This document shows positions 1-7,998 of a DNA stretch of 45,715 nt, one piece after another. Numbering within the stretch: position 1 is the stretch's first letter; each line of letters begins with the position of its first letter. The translations under genes and the position numbers were made by a program. Source of the DNA: Chloroflexota bacterium (GTDB taxonomy: Bacteria; Chloroflexota; Anaerolineae; UBA4142; SHND01); NCBI GenBank assembly GCA_029778615.1, contig JAKOPZ010000154.1:1-45715 (forward strand), in the 5' to 3' direction. Below the pieces are notes generated by a model that did not search any database, was not told the origin of the DNA, and saw only the letters and a list, made by a program, of their open reading frames with translations.

Positions 1-103
1 CGTGAAACGTGAAACGTGAACGTCAAACGTGAAACGTGAAACGTGAAACGTCAATCGTCAATCGCAAAGCGCCCCTGCTACTTACTACCTACTACCTACT
101 ACA
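1..103. repeat. Heptamer tandem repeats upstream of VOC gene
   Basis: Positions 1-60 are degenerate copies of ACGTGAA/ACGTCAA. Positions 76-103 are copies of TACTACC. Both have a 7-bp period. The array ends 6-7 bases before the ATG at 110 and leaves no Shine-Dalgarno sequence. The same two-step arrangement recurs upstream of other genes in the window. Confidence 0.85.
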
Positions 104-109
104 TTTCCT

Positions 110-571
110 ATGATACGCGGTTTTTGGCACGTCTCGTTCACTGTGCGCGATTTGGATGCGGCGGTGAAATGGTACACAGAGGTTTTGGGACTCGAATTTG
201 TGCGCGGGCAAGTGCAGCAGAATGAATACACGAGCAAGCTCGTCGCGTTTCCCGAAGCGCATTTAAAAGTCGCGCAGCTGCGCGTGCCGGGACAAACGAT
301 TCCGCTGTCGCGCCATCACATCGAACTCGTCGAGTACGTGCATCCGCGCGGCGAGGACATTCCGCTCGATACAAATCGCAACGGTGTCGGACATTGGGCA
401 TTTATGGTGGACGACATTCACGCGGAATTTGAACGTATGAAAAAACTCGGCGTGCAATTCAAAGCCGACGCGCCGATTCCGATTGAGCAGGGCGTAAACA
501 AGGGCGGCTATGCGATTTATTTTTCAGACCCCGATGGAATTACTTTGGAGTTGTTACAGCCACCGCCATAG
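110..571 (+). CDS. VOC (glyoxalase/dioxygenase fold) family protein
   Basis: A 153-residue single-domain protein of the vicinal-oxygen-chelate superfamily, probably a cytosolic metal-dependent lyase, isomerase or dioxygenase. It has two beta-alpha-beta-beta-beta modules. The first opens with GFWHVSFTVRDLDAAVKWY and the second with GHWAFMVDDI, and it ends with the typical SDPDG.TLELLQ. Likely metal ligands are H7, E72, H95 and E147. The substrate cannot be read from sequence. It precedes a sugar ABC-transporter cluster in the same orientation, so a role in that catabolic module is possible but inferred. No clear ribosome-binding site lies before the ATG, which follows heptamer repeats. Confidence 0.85.
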   Translation: MIRGFWHVSFTVRDLDAAVKWYTEVLGLEFVRGQVQQNEYTSKLVAFPEAHLKVAQLRVPGQTIPLSRHHIELVEYVHPRGEDIPLDTNRNGVGHWAFMVDDIHAEFERMKKLGVQFKADAPIPIEQGVNKGGYAIYFSDPDGITLELLQPPP

Positions 572-671
572 GTTCGGTTTTTGGATAGCGACGAGGAGGT
601 GACGCGAAACAAGATTTATTCAATCACCCAACGTTTATCAACCAACCCCAGTATCAAAGAGGAGGACTGGA

Positions 672-2321
672 ATGAAGAGCATTCCTTTGAAAGGCACGTT
701 CGCAGTCGTCGTGGTGGCGACGCTCGCAATTTCTCTTTTGCTTCTCGCTGCGTGCGGCACACCTGCCACGCCCCCGCCGCCGCAAGTGGTCAAAGAAACC
801 GTCGTCGTACCCCAAACCGTCGTAGCACAGCAAACGGTCCAAGTTCCCGTACAACAAACAGTTGTTGCCCAACAAACCGTCGTCGTACAACAAACCGTCG
901 TCGCGCAGCCCACCGAAGCGGCGCTGCCGTACGCGGGACAAACGGTCAACATCTTGACCTTTACCGGTCCGCAAATCGCCGAACCGCTCCAACGACGCGG
1001 ACCCGATTTTGAAAAATTGACGGGCGCACACATCAACGTTATCACTGTGCCGTTTGCCGACTTGTACCAAAAAGTTTTGACCGACGCGACGACGGGGACT
1101 AATTCGTATGATGCGTGGGTTTTCAATCCGCAATGGTTCAGCGATTTTGTCGCTGCCGGTTTCGTCCAAGACATTAGCGACCGCGTCAAGAACGACAAGG
1201 CGCTCGAATGGGATGACGTTGCGCCGTTCTTTCGCGATTTCTCCGCCACCTATGATGGCAAAGTGTACGCCATTCCGCTCGACGGCGATTTCCACATGCT
1301 GTATTACCGCTCTGACCTTTTGGAAAAAGATGGTCTGAAAGCGCCTGAAACGTGGGACGACTATCTTGCCATCGCGGCAAAATACAATGGCAAAGACTTG
1401 AACGGCGATGGACAGCCCGATTACGGTTCGTGTCTGTTCAAGAAAAAAGCCGCGCAGTCGTACTGGACGATTTTGGACATTGCCGCTCCAATGATTCAAA
1501 GTCAAGGCACGGGGCAAGGCACTTTCTTTAACACCGAAAATATGCAGCCGCTCGTAAACAACGCAGCGTTCAAGAAAGCGCTCGAAATCTACAAAGAGAC
1601 CGGCAAGTACGGTCCGCCCGATGAATTGAATCTTGACGTGGGCAACACGCGCGGTCTGTTTGTTTCCGGACGCTGCGCGCTCGCGATTGACTGGGGTGAT
1701 ATCGGCTCGCTCGCCATTGACCCGACACAGTCCCAAGTCCAAGACAAAGTGGGTGCGGCAGTTTTGCCCGGCTCGAAAGAGGTTCTGGATTGGGCAACCG
1801 GCAAGCTCGTGCCCTGTGACGCGAAAACCTGTCCGTATGCGGTGAATGGCGTCAACCACGCGCCGCTCGCCGCCTTTGGCGGTTGGTCGGGCGCAATCAA
1901 TACCAACAGCAAAGTCAAAGATGCCGCGTACGCGTTCCTTTCGTACATGAGCCAACCCGCGCAAGCGAACGTGGACGTAACCATCGGCAAGACCGGTTTC
2001 AATCCGTATCGCACTTCGCAGTTCCTCAATCGCGAAGAATGGGTGAAGGCGGGCATGAGCCCGAAAGCGGCGAGTGATTATTTGGGCGCGATTGAAGATT
2101 CGCTCAACAGCCCGAACATGGTGCTCGACCTCCGCATTCCGCAAAATCAGTACTATGAACAGGTCGTGCTCGACCAAGCGGTGTCGCAGTTCCTCGCGGG
2201 TGAAATCACAGCAGACCAGGCGATGAAGCAAATTGAAGACGCATGGAATGCCAAGACCGATGAACTCGGACGCGACGCGCAGCTCGCGGCGTACAAAGCG
2301 TCGCTCGGCGTCGCGCGGTAA
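672..2321 (+). CDS. Extracellular sugar-binding lipoprotein (ABC family 1), module 1
   Basis: Solute-binding component of a carbohydrate ABC importer, 549 residues. Residues 1-27 are a lipoprotein signal peptide with lipobox LLAAC and lipidated C28. Residues 29-85 are a low-complexity linker of Pro then repeated VVxQQTV units. The family 1 binding domain follows from about residue 90 (TVNILTFTGPQ onward), rich in surface aromatics typical of sugar binding. A strong GAGGAGG lies about 8 bases before the ATG. It heads an apparent operon with two permeases at 2492 and 3649. The leader and linker are nearly identical to those of the binding protein at 17725, although the mature domains differ. 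Substrate unknown; neighbours suggest a deoxysugar or L-galactose-type sugar. Confidence 0.92.
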   Translation: MKSIPLKGTFAVVVVATLAISLLLLAACGTPATPPPPQVVKETVVVPQTVVAQQTVQVPVQQTVVAQQTVVVQQTVVAQPTEAALPYAGQTVNILTFTGPQIAEPLQRRGPDFEKLTGAHINVITVPFADLYQKVLTDATTGTNSYDAWVFNPQWFSDFVAAGFVQDISDRVKNDKALEWDDVAPFFRDFSATYDGKVYAIPLDGDFHMLYYRSDLLEKDGLKAPETWDDYLAIAAKYNGKDLNGDGQPDYGSCLFKKKAAQSYWTILDIAAPMIQSQGTGQGTFFNTENMQPLVNNAAFKKALEIYKETGKYGPPDELNLDVGNTRGLFVSGRCALAIDWGDIGSLAIDPTQSQVQDKVGAAVLPGSKEVLDWATGKLVPCDAKTCPYAVNGVNHAPLAAFGGWSGAINTNSKVKDAAYAFLSYMSQPAQANVDVTIGKTGFNPYRTSQFLNREEWVKAGMSPKAASDYLGAIEDSLNSPNMVLDLRIPQNQYYEQVVLDQAVSQFLAGEITADQAMKQIEDAWNAKTDELGRDAQLAAYKASLGVAR

Positions 2322-2337
2322 CGTAGAGTACGGCTTT

Positions 2338-2427
2338 CATTTCGATCCAGACAAAGTGCGATAGAGTTCGTCGCCGAAATCTCACTCGTCACAAACGGCT
2401 GAGATTTCTCGCTCCGCTCGAAATGAC
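2338..2427. repeat. Interspersed palindromic repeat (family A), two copies head to head
   Basis: The left copy (about 2338-2384) runs TCATTTCGA...GCGATAGAGTTCGTCGCCGAAATCTC. The right copy (2401-2427) is inverted: GAGATTTCTCGCTCCGC then TCGAAATGAC. Related copies lie at 5743-5769 and 22866-22892 and inside purL at 44810-44854. It sits between a binding-protein gene and its permease gene, the place where REP elements lie in the E. coli malE-malF gap. Confidence 0.8.
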
Positions 2428-2437
2428 AAAATCAATT

Positions 2438-2478
2438 TTGTCGTGCGCTGTCGCCAGAGACGCGGCAGCGCACGACAA
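2438..2478. repeat. 13-bp perfect inverted repeat (mRNA hairpin)
   Basis: TTGTCGTGCGCTG at 2438-2450 is exactly complementary to CAGCGCACGACAA at 2466-2478, with a 15-base loop. There is no T-run, so it is more likely an mRNA-stabilising or processing hairpin than a terminator. It separates the highly expressed binding protein from the permeases. Confidence 0.75.
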
Positions 2479-2491
2479 TCCCGCTTTAACG

Positions 2492-3649
2492 ATGGACATG
2501 ATTCAAACTCAGGATGTAGCGCAGTCGCAGGTGGCAAGCGCTCCGCTGCAGGTCACCCGCACCGCGTCGCTGCGCGAACGCGTGAGCGTCGCTTCGTTCA
2601 TCCTCCCTGCGGTTTTTATCATCCTCTTTCTCTCCATCTTTCCGCTCATCGTCTCACTCTACATCTCTTTGTCGCGCATGCAATTTGTGCGCGGCGGCGT
2701 ACAGCTCACGTTCATCGGTTTTAATAATTATGCAAAACTCCTTTTTGGGCTTGACCAAACGCGCTTTCTCGGAAAATTCGGTGAGCCGAATATTATCGGC
2801 TGGCTTGTTATCGCGCTCGTGATTTTCAGTCAGGTGTACGGGTTCGTGCGCTATTTCCGCGACAGCCGCGTGAGCGTGATTGGTGTTATCGGGCGAAGTA
2901 TTCTGGCGTTGACGGTGGTGGGCTTGGCAGCGTTGACCGTGTTCACGTTATCCGAAAACGGACGTCCGGGAACACTCTGGGTGACGCTGTTTTATGTATA
3001 CGTGGGAATTGCGGTGCAGTACGGCATCGGTTTGTTGATGGCGTACTTGTGCGCGCAGCATATTCCGGGGCGGCGCTTTTTCCGCGTGGTGTTTTTGCTC
3101 CCGATGATGATTACGCCCGTCGGCGTCGCATACATGTTCCGCATGATGGTGGACACTTCGGTCGGACCGCTCGCACCGCTCTGGCTGGCGATGGGGCTGC
3201 GCGACGTGTCGTGGGTGAACAATCCGTGGACGGCACGCGCGGCGATTCTCGTCAGCGACATTTGGGAATGGACGCCGTTCATGTTCATCGTGCTGCTCGC
3301 GGCGTTGGAAAGTATGCCGACCGAGCCGGTGGAAGCGGCAGTGGTAGACGGCGCGAGCAAGTGGGATATTTTTCGCCATATCACCCTGCCCGCGCTCTTG
3401 CCCGTTTCGACGACGCTGCTCTTGATTCGGATGATTGAGGCGTTCAAGATTATTGATTTGCCCAATATCTTGACGAGCGGCGGACCCGGTACGGCGACGG
3501 AATCCATGACGTTGGAATCGTACTTTGTGTGGCGCGCGTTAGATATCGGCGGCTCGGCGGCGGTCGCGTATCTGCTCCTCATCGTCGTCACGATTTTTGC
3601 TACCGCCTATGGCGCGTTGATTCGGCGGCACGTGGAGGTGGAATACTAA
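2492..3649 (+). CDS. Sugar ABC transporter permease (MalF-like) with extra hydrophobic segment
   Basis: Inner-membrane subunit of the module 1 importer, 385 residues from this start. An upstream in-frame ATG at 2423 would translate repeat sequence, so ATG 2492 (or 2498) is preferred. The first membrane helix is SFILPAVFIILFLSIFPL. The BPD_transp_1 region carries the EAA loop EPVEAAVVDGASKWDIFRH, which docks on the ATPase. MalF-like sugar permeases usually have about 290-310 residues. Here about 80 residues holding two additional hydrophobic stretches (GWLVIALVIFSQVYGFV and the segment around SILALTVVGLAALTVF) are inserted after FIGFNNYAKLL. The partner permease also has an extra hydrophobic pair. 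The stop overlaps the next ATG (TAATG). Confidence 0.9.
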   Translation: MDMIQTQDVAQSQVASAPLQVTRTASLRERVSVASFILPAVFIILFLSIFPLIVSLYISLSRMQFVRGGVQLTFIGFNNYAKLLFGLDQTRFLGKFGEPNIIGWLVIALVIFSQVYGFVRYFRDSRVSVIGVIGRSILALTVVGLAALTVFTLSENGRPGTLWVTLFYVYVGIAVQYGIGLLMAYLCAQHIPGRRFFRVVFLLPMMITPVGVAYMFRMMVDTSVGPLAPLWLAMGLRDVSWVNNPWTARAAILVSDIWEWTPFMFIVLLAALESMPTEPVEAAVVDGASKWDIFRHITLPALLPVSTTLLLIRMIEAFKIIDLPNILTSGGPGTATESMTLESYFVWRALDIGGSAAVAYLLLIVVTIFATAYGALIRRHVEVEY

Positions 3650-4677
3650 TGCGACGTTTTCAACCAACCTTTTCCATTTACACCCCGCGCGCGCTGGGCA
3701 TGGTCCTCACGTACCTCGTTTTGATTCTTTGGACAATTATTGTTTTGTTTCCGCTGTACTGGATGGTGGTCACGTCGTTCAAACTGCCGATTCAAGTAAA
3801 CAGCGGACCCGTGTATTTGCCCTTTGTAGATTTTCAACCGTCGCTCCACGCGTGGCAATATATTTTGTTCGGCGATTTGGCGAATGATACGCGGCGGCAG
3901 TACATCAACACCGCCGTCGTCGCGACGACCAGCACAATTTTGGTGATGGGCATTGGTTCAATGGCAGCATACGGCTTGACGCGCTTTCAATACCAGCCGC
4001 GTCTGGGCATGATTGTGTCTTTTATTTTGTGTGTGGTGCTCGCGATTATTTTGGCGCTGCTGCGCGTGCCCATCGCCTTGGCAATTGTGGTCGCGGTCGC
4101 GTTGTTTGTGATTGTGATGCTGACGATTGCGAAACGGTTTCGTCGTTCACTCGGTAACAACGACATTGCGTTTTGGATGGTGTCGCAGCGCGTGCTTCCG
4201 CCCGTCGCGGTCGTCATTCCCATCTATGTCATGTATCAACAGCTGGGGCTTTTGGACACGTGGGCGGCGCTCATCATCACGTACATTGCCGCGAATCTGC
4301 CAATTGTGGTTTGGCTGATGCGCGATTATTTCGCGACGATTCCGCTCGAGCTGGAAGAATGCGCGGCGATTGACGGCGCGTCGCGCTATCGCACTTTTTG
4401 GTCCATTGTGCTGCCGCTTTCGGTGCCGGGCTTTGTCGCGACGTTTTTGTTTGTGCTCGTGTTTGCGTGGAACGAATACTTGTTCGCGCTGTTTCTCACC
4501 AACGCGAACGCGCAGACATTGCCTGTGAGCATCGCCGCGCAAAATGCGACGCGCGGTCCGCAGTGGTGGTACATGTCGGTGTTGGTGTTGATAATGATTG
4601 CGCCGGTGATTGTGATGGCGTTGCTGCTGGAACGCTACATGGCAAAAGGGTTGTTGGTGGGAGCCGTAAAGGGCTAA
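3649..4677 (+). CDS. Sugar ABC transporter permease (MalG-like) with extra membrane hairpin
   Basis: Second inner-membrane subunit of the module 1 importer, 342 residues. The ATG at 3649 overlaps the stop of the preceding permease by one base and follows GGAGGTG, so translation is probably coupled. The EAA loop is LEECAAIDGASRYRTFW and the end is the family-typical MAKGLLVGAVKG. Between the usual AAYGLTRFQY and GNNDIAFWMVSQRVLPP an extra segment of about 50 residues carries two strongly hydrophobic stretches (IVSFILCVVLAIILALL and IALAIVVAVALFVIVML). This may form an additional helical hairpin. Substrate not determinable. Confidence 0.9.
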   Translation: MRRFQPTFSIYTPRALGMVLTYLVLILWTIIVLFPLYWMVVTSFKLPIQVNSGPVYLPFVDFQPSLHAWQYILFGDLANDTRRQYINTAVVATTSTILVMGIGSMAAYGLTRFQYQPRLGMIVSFILCVVLAIILALLRVPIALAIVVAVALFVIVMLTIAKRFRRSLGNNDIAFWMVSQRVLPPVAVVIPIYVMYQQLGLLDTWAALIITYIAANLPIVVWLMRDYFATIPLELEECAAIDGASRYRTFWSIVLPLSVPGFVATFLFVLVFAWNEYLFALFLTNANAQTLPVSIAAQNATRGPQWWYMSVLVLIMIAPVIVMALLLERYMAKGLLVGAVKG

Positions 4678-4695
4678 GGTTCCGCCCGGGAGGAG

Positions 4696-4872
4696 GTGAA
4701 CACCTTCCGCACGGAGACCCGTTTGCCCGTGCATAATGGTGTTACACTGGTCGAAAATATCTTTGTCGAAAAGCTTGCCGCAGAAAAAGCGTACGAATTT
4801 CTCTTGGTCATTGCGCCGCTGCGGATTTATGGCGCAACGGGATCTTGGGTGAATCCGATTGCGATTACTTGA
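4696..4872 (+). pseudogene. C-terminal remnant of a cyclase (kynurenine-formamidase-like) family protein
   Basis: A 58-codon open frame from GTG 4696 to TGA 4870-4872. Its translation (LPVHNGVTLVENIFVEKL, then AYEFLLVIAPLRIYGATGS and NPIAI) looks like the last ~50 residues of the cyclase superfamily, where GTLVEN-L and PL+I.G.TGSPVRPIAI are typical. The catalytic N-terminal part with the HxGTHxDxPxH motif is absent upstream; the permease ends at 4677 instead. It is best read as a decayed gene fragment left by a deletion. AGGAG directly abuts the GTG, too close for normal initiation. Family assignment is from memory of the motif. Confidence 0.6.
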
Positions 4873-4896
4873 TGCCAAGTTCCTTTGCAATCAATC

Positions 4897-5736
4897 ATGA
4901 ACATTATTGACTCCCACGTTCATTTTTGGGATCCGCAAAAATTGCGTTACGCGTGGTTGGATGATCAGCCGCGTTTGAATCGCGCGTTTGTGACAGACCA
5001 TGTGCCCGCGCAAGTGAACGGCGCGCGCGTGGAGGGAATTGTTTTCGTCCAAGCCGATTGCGCGGCGGAACAAGGATTGGCAGAAGTGGATTGGGTCACA
5101 GCGCTCGCTCAAGACGATGCGCGGGTTCGCGGCATTGTCGCGTTTGCGCCGCTTGAGGACCCGGTAAATTTGCGCGCGCAGTTGGACGAATTAAAGAAAC
5201 GTCCGTTGGTGCGCGGGGTGCGCCGTTTGATTCAGGATGAAGAGGCGGGTTTTTGCTTGCGCCCCGATTTTGTCGCAGGCGTTCAATCGCTTGCCGCATA
5301 CGATTTCTCATTCGACGTTTGCATTCGACATTGGCAGCTTGGTGATGCGATTGAATTGGTACGCGCGTGTCCGCGTATCAATTTTGTTTTGGACCACTGC
5401 GGCAAACCCGACATTCGAAATCAAATTCGCAAACCGTGGCGCAATCAAATCTCAGAGTTAGCCGCGCTTTCGAATGTATCATGCAAACTTTCGGGTTTGG
5501 TGACCGAAGCGGATTGGACAACTTGGACGCCCGCCGATTTGCAGCCGTACATTCAACACGTGCTTGCCGCGTTCGGCACAGACCGCGTACTGTTTGGCAG
5601 TGACGCGCCGGTGGCGTATCTGGCATCCACCTACGAGCGCTGGGTGGAAACATTGCACGCGGCGACGGAACAATTGGACGACGTGGCGAAAGAAAAGTTG
5701 TGGCGCGCGAACGCGAAAAATTTTTATCGGCTCTAG
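4897..5736 (+). CDS. Amidohydrolase family lactonase, L-fuconolactonase-like
   Basis: A 279-residue metal-dependent TIM-barrel hydrolase of the COG3618 type, whose characterised members open L-fucono-, L-rhamnono- or L-galactonolactones. Visible motifs are the N-terminal metal site DSHVHFWDP, RGVRRLIQDE, the LDHCGKPDI strand end and the late GSDAPVAY with the metal-binding Asp. ATG 4897 is chosen because IIDSHVHFWDP at the very N-terminus is typical; a TTG four codons upstream is possible. It lies directly before an aldo/keto reductase of the L-galactose dehydrogenase type. The two would catalyse consecutive steps: sugar to lactone, lactone to aldonate. Specificity is inferred from context. 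Confidence 0.82.
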   Translation: MNIIDSHVHFWDPQKLRYAWLDDQPRLNRAFVTDHVPAQVNGARVEGIVFVQADCAAEQGLAEVDWVTALAQDDARVRGIVAFAPLEDPVNLRAQLDELKKRPLVRGVRRLIQDEEAGFCLRPDFVAGVQSLAAYDFSFDVCIRHWQLGDAIELVRACPRINFVLDHCGKPDIRNQIRKPWRNQISELAALSNVSCKLSGLVTEADWTTWTPADLQPYIQHVLAAFGTDRVLFGSDAPVAYLASTYERWVETLHAATEQLDDVAKEKLWRANAKNFYRL

Positions 5737-5742
5737 TACCAT

Positions 5743-5769
5743 GTCATTCCGAACGGAGTGAGGAATCTC
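5743..5769 (+). repeat. Family A palindromic repeat supplying the start region of the reductase
   Basis: GTCATTCCGAACGGAGTGAG followed by GAATCTC, one base before the ATG at 5771. The internal GGAGTGAGG lies seven bases upstream of the start codon and can serve as a Shine-Dalgarno sequence. The same relationship to a start codon is seen at 22866-22892. Confidence 0.75.
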
Positions 5770-5770
5770 A

Positions 5771-6700
5771 ATGCAATATCGTCCTCTCGGCAATACCGGC
5801 ATGAACGTTTCGATTCTCGGTCTCGGCTGCGCGCCGCTCGGCGGCGCGTACGGCGCGTTTGAGCAAGCAGAGGCAATCCGCGCGGTGCATCTCGCGCTCG
5901 ACAACGGCATCAACATTCTCGATACGTCGCCGTACTATGGCGCGACCAAATCCGAAACGGTCTTGGGCAAAGCGCTGCAAGGCATTCCGCGCGAGCGATA
6001 TTTTCTTTCCACCAAACTCGGACGCTATGGTTTGGACGATTTCGATTTTTCGGCAGAGCGCGTGCGGCGCAGTGTGGACGAAAGCTTGGCGCGGCTCGGC
6101 GTCGAGTACGTGGACATTCTCTTGTGTCATGACATTGAATTTGTTTCGCTCGACCAAATTGTGAATGAAACACTGCCCGCCGTGTACGAAATTCAAGCGC
6201 AAGGCAAGGCGCGTTTTGTCGGCGTGAGCGGACTGCCGCTCAAAATTTATCCTGCGATTTTGGACCGCGCGCGGCTCGACGTAATTCTTTCGTACTGTCA
6301 CTATTCTTTAAACGACAGTTCTCTCGAACTGCTCGTTCCCTATCTGCAATCCAAGCAGGTGGGGATTATGAACGCGGCGGCGACGAGTATGGGTTTGCTC
6401 ACCGAAAGCGGACCGCCCGCGTGGCATCCCGCGTCGCAGGAAATCAAAGCGGCGTGCGCGCAAGCCGCGCAGTACTGTCGCGCGCGCGATGTGAACATTG
6501 TGCAACTCGCCGTTCAATACGCGTTGGCGAATCCCAATTTCGCGACGACGTTCGTGGGCACCGCGCATCCTGAAGAAGTGCTCAACAACATCCGTTGGGC
6601 AGAGGAGCCGCTGGACGAACAGCTGCTGGCGGAGGTGCAAGAAATCCTCGCGCCGATTCACAATCTCTCATGGGCGAGCGGGCGAGCAGAGAATAATTAA
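5771..6700 (+). CDS. Aldo/keto reductase, L-galactose/L-fucose dehydrogenase type
   Basis: A 309-residue (alpha/beta)8 NAD(P)-dependent oxidoreductase. The catalytic tetrad of the family is visible: D51 in ILDTSPYYG, Y56, K82 in LSTKLGRYG and H120 in LLCHDIEF. The overall pattern (RPLGNTGMNVSILGLGCAPLGG, LARLGVEYVDILLCHD) resembles plant L-galactose dehydrogenase and bacterial L-fucose dehydrogenases, which oxidise the sugar at C1 to the lactone. With the lactonase just upstream it would give a two-step sugar-to-aldonate conversion. It is the last gene of module 1, followed at once by an intrinsic terminator. Its start region is formed by a family A repeat. Confidence 0.87.
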   Translation: MQYRPLGNTGMNVSILGLGCAPLGGAYGAFEQAEAIRAVHLALDNGINILDTSPYYGATKSETVLGKALQGIPRERYFLSTKLGRYGLDDFDFSAERVRRSVDESLARLGVEYVDILLCHDIEFVSLDQIVNETLPAVYEIQAQGKARFVGVSGLPLKIYPAILDRARLDVILSYCHYSLNDSSLELLVPYLQSKQVGIMNAAATSMGLLTESGPPAWHPASQEIKAACAQAAQYCRARDVNIVQLAVQYALANPNFATTFVGTAHPEEVLNNIRWAEEPLDEQLLAEVQEILAPIHNLSWASGRAENN

Positions 6701-6713
6701 AGCCAAACGCTAT

Positions 6714-6745
6714 GGGCGATGCCAAAAGCATCGCCCGTTTTTTTT
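6714..6745 (+). terminator. Rho-independent terminator after module 1
   Basis: GGGCGATGC (6714-6722) pairs with GCATCGCCC (6728-6736) around a CAAAA loop, followed by a run of eight T. It lies 14 bases after the reductase stop codon. Confidence 0.93.
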
Positions 6746-6757
6746 CAAAAAAAGTGC

Positions 6758-6813
6758 TTGACAACTGCCCAAAGCGCGTGTATAGTATGAAAGCGCTTCT
6801 GCAAGCGCTTTCA
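6758..6813 (+). promoter_or_regulatory. Sigma70-type promoter with double LacI-family operator
   Basis: The -35 is TTGACA (6758-6763), the spacer 17 bases, the -10 TATAGT (6781-6786). Right behind it, over the expected start point, lies a 26-bp palindrome: TGAAAGCGCTT (6788-6798), CTGC, AAGCGCTTTCA (6803-6813). Each arm contains AAGCGCTT, itself a self-complementary LacI/CcpA-type core, so two operator sites are placed 12 bp apart. A second -10-like TATAAT occurs at 6818-6823, eleven bases before the ATG. The layout predicts autorepression by the LacI protein encoded at 6834. Confidence 0.85.
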
Positions 6814-6833
6814 TAGTTATAATTCTCCTATCT

Positions 6834-7853
6834 ATGATAAACCGAAATTCACCTGCCACGATTGACGACGTTGCCCGCCACGCGGGCGTTTCCATTTCCA
6901 CAGTCAGCCGCGTGCTGAACCGCAATGTTCCCGTTTCCGAAGAGGTGGTCGCCAAAGTGGAAGAGGCAATGCGCGCGCTCCGCTACACTCCGCGTGCAGC
7001 CGCGCGCAACCTCGCCACCTCACGCACCAACACGCTCGGTCTCTTGCTCGCCGAAATCGTCGGCGATTTTTTTAGTCCCCTCTTGAGCGGCATTGAAAGC
7101 GTCGCCGCACAGCACGGCTATGACCTTTTGATTTCCACCGCAGGGCGGCGTGGTCCACAGAATCAACTGCCCGGACCGTTTCACAAACACAACGCAGACG
7201 GACTTTTGATTTTCGCGGGAAGTCTCAGCGACGACGGCGTGCGCGATACGCATTCGCTCGGCGTGCCGATGGTGCTGCTGCATCAAACGCCCCCCGATGG
7301 ATTGCCCGTGCCGTGCGTGACGATTGAGAACAAAGCCGCGACGCGCGCAATCGTCGAACACTTGATTGTTTCCCACAAACGGCGGCGCATTGTATTTCTG
7401 ACGGGCGAACCAAATAACGAAGACGGCTCTTGGCGCGAGATGGGGTACCGCGAAGCATTGACCCATCACAACATTCCGATTGAACCCGCACTGATTGCGC
7501 CCGGGCATTTTGACCGCCACATCGCGCAAACGAGCATCGAGCAACTGCTGCGTGACGGAATTGAATTTGACGGCGTGTTCGCGGGTGACGACGAAGCTGC
7601 CGTCGGCGTTTATGCTGCTCTTCGCAACGCGCATTTGAAAATTCCCGATGATGTTTCCGTCGTCGGTTTCGACGACCAGAGTTTGGCGCGCGTACTCCAG
7701 CCCGCGTTGACGACAGTGCACGTGCCGATTGACCAAGTGGGCATCGAAGCAACGCGCCGCTTGATGCAATTGATTCAAAACGAACCGACGGAAGTGTTGA
7801 CGCTGCTGCCGACGACATTGGTCATCCGCGCGTCGTGCGGATGTCCCGAATAG
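6834..7853 (+). CDS. LacI family transcriptional regulator
   Basis: A 339-residue sugar-responsive repressor. The N-terminal helix-turn-helix (residues 9-28, ATIDDVARHAGVSISTVSRV) is followed by the hinge helix (about 52-64, PRAAARNLATSRT) and a periplasmic-binding-protein-like effector domain starting TNTLGLLLAEIVGDFF. The C-terminus carries the dimer region VPIDQVGIEATRRLMQLI. It is divided from module 1 by a terminator, has its own promoter with two operators, and directly precedes the chitooligosaccharide transport genes. It is therefore the likely specific regulator of module 2. The effector (for example a phosphorylated amino sugar) is inference. Confidence 0.93.
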   Translation: MINRNSPATIDDVARHAGVSISTVSRVLNRNVPVSEEVVAKVEEAMRALRYTPRAAARNLATSRTNTLGLLLAEIVGDFFSPLLSGIESVAAQHGYDLLISTAGRRGPQNQLPGPFHKHNADGLLIFAGSLSDDGVRDTHSLGVPMVLLHQTPPDGLPVPCVTIENKAATRAIVEHLIVSHKRRRIVFLTGEPNNEDGSWREMGYREALTHHNIPIEPALIAPGHFDRHIAQTSIEQLLRDGIEFDGVFAGDDEAAVGVYAALRNAHLKIPDDVSVVGFDDQSLARVLQPALTTVHVPIDQVGIEATRRLMQLIQNEPTEVLTLLPTTLVIRASCGCPE

Positions 7854-7998
7854 AAAATTCTTTTTGCGCGTGAATCGAATTATCCCGCTTTGCGCGCGGC
7901 GCCGACGACAGACGCGTTTTGTTTTGGTCGTCGCCGCCATTGGAAAGGAGTTGCCGCGCGCGCGAGTCCCCAAAAAATTTTCCCATTCCCATTCCTGT

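Noticed and set aside
654-2231. 525-residue minus-strand open frame opposite the first binding protein
   Set aside because: It is the complement shadow of a clear lipoprotein gene, with an Arg/His-rich composition typical of antisense frames in G+C-rich DNA. The same applies to long minus frames at 8135-9112 and 17662-19188.
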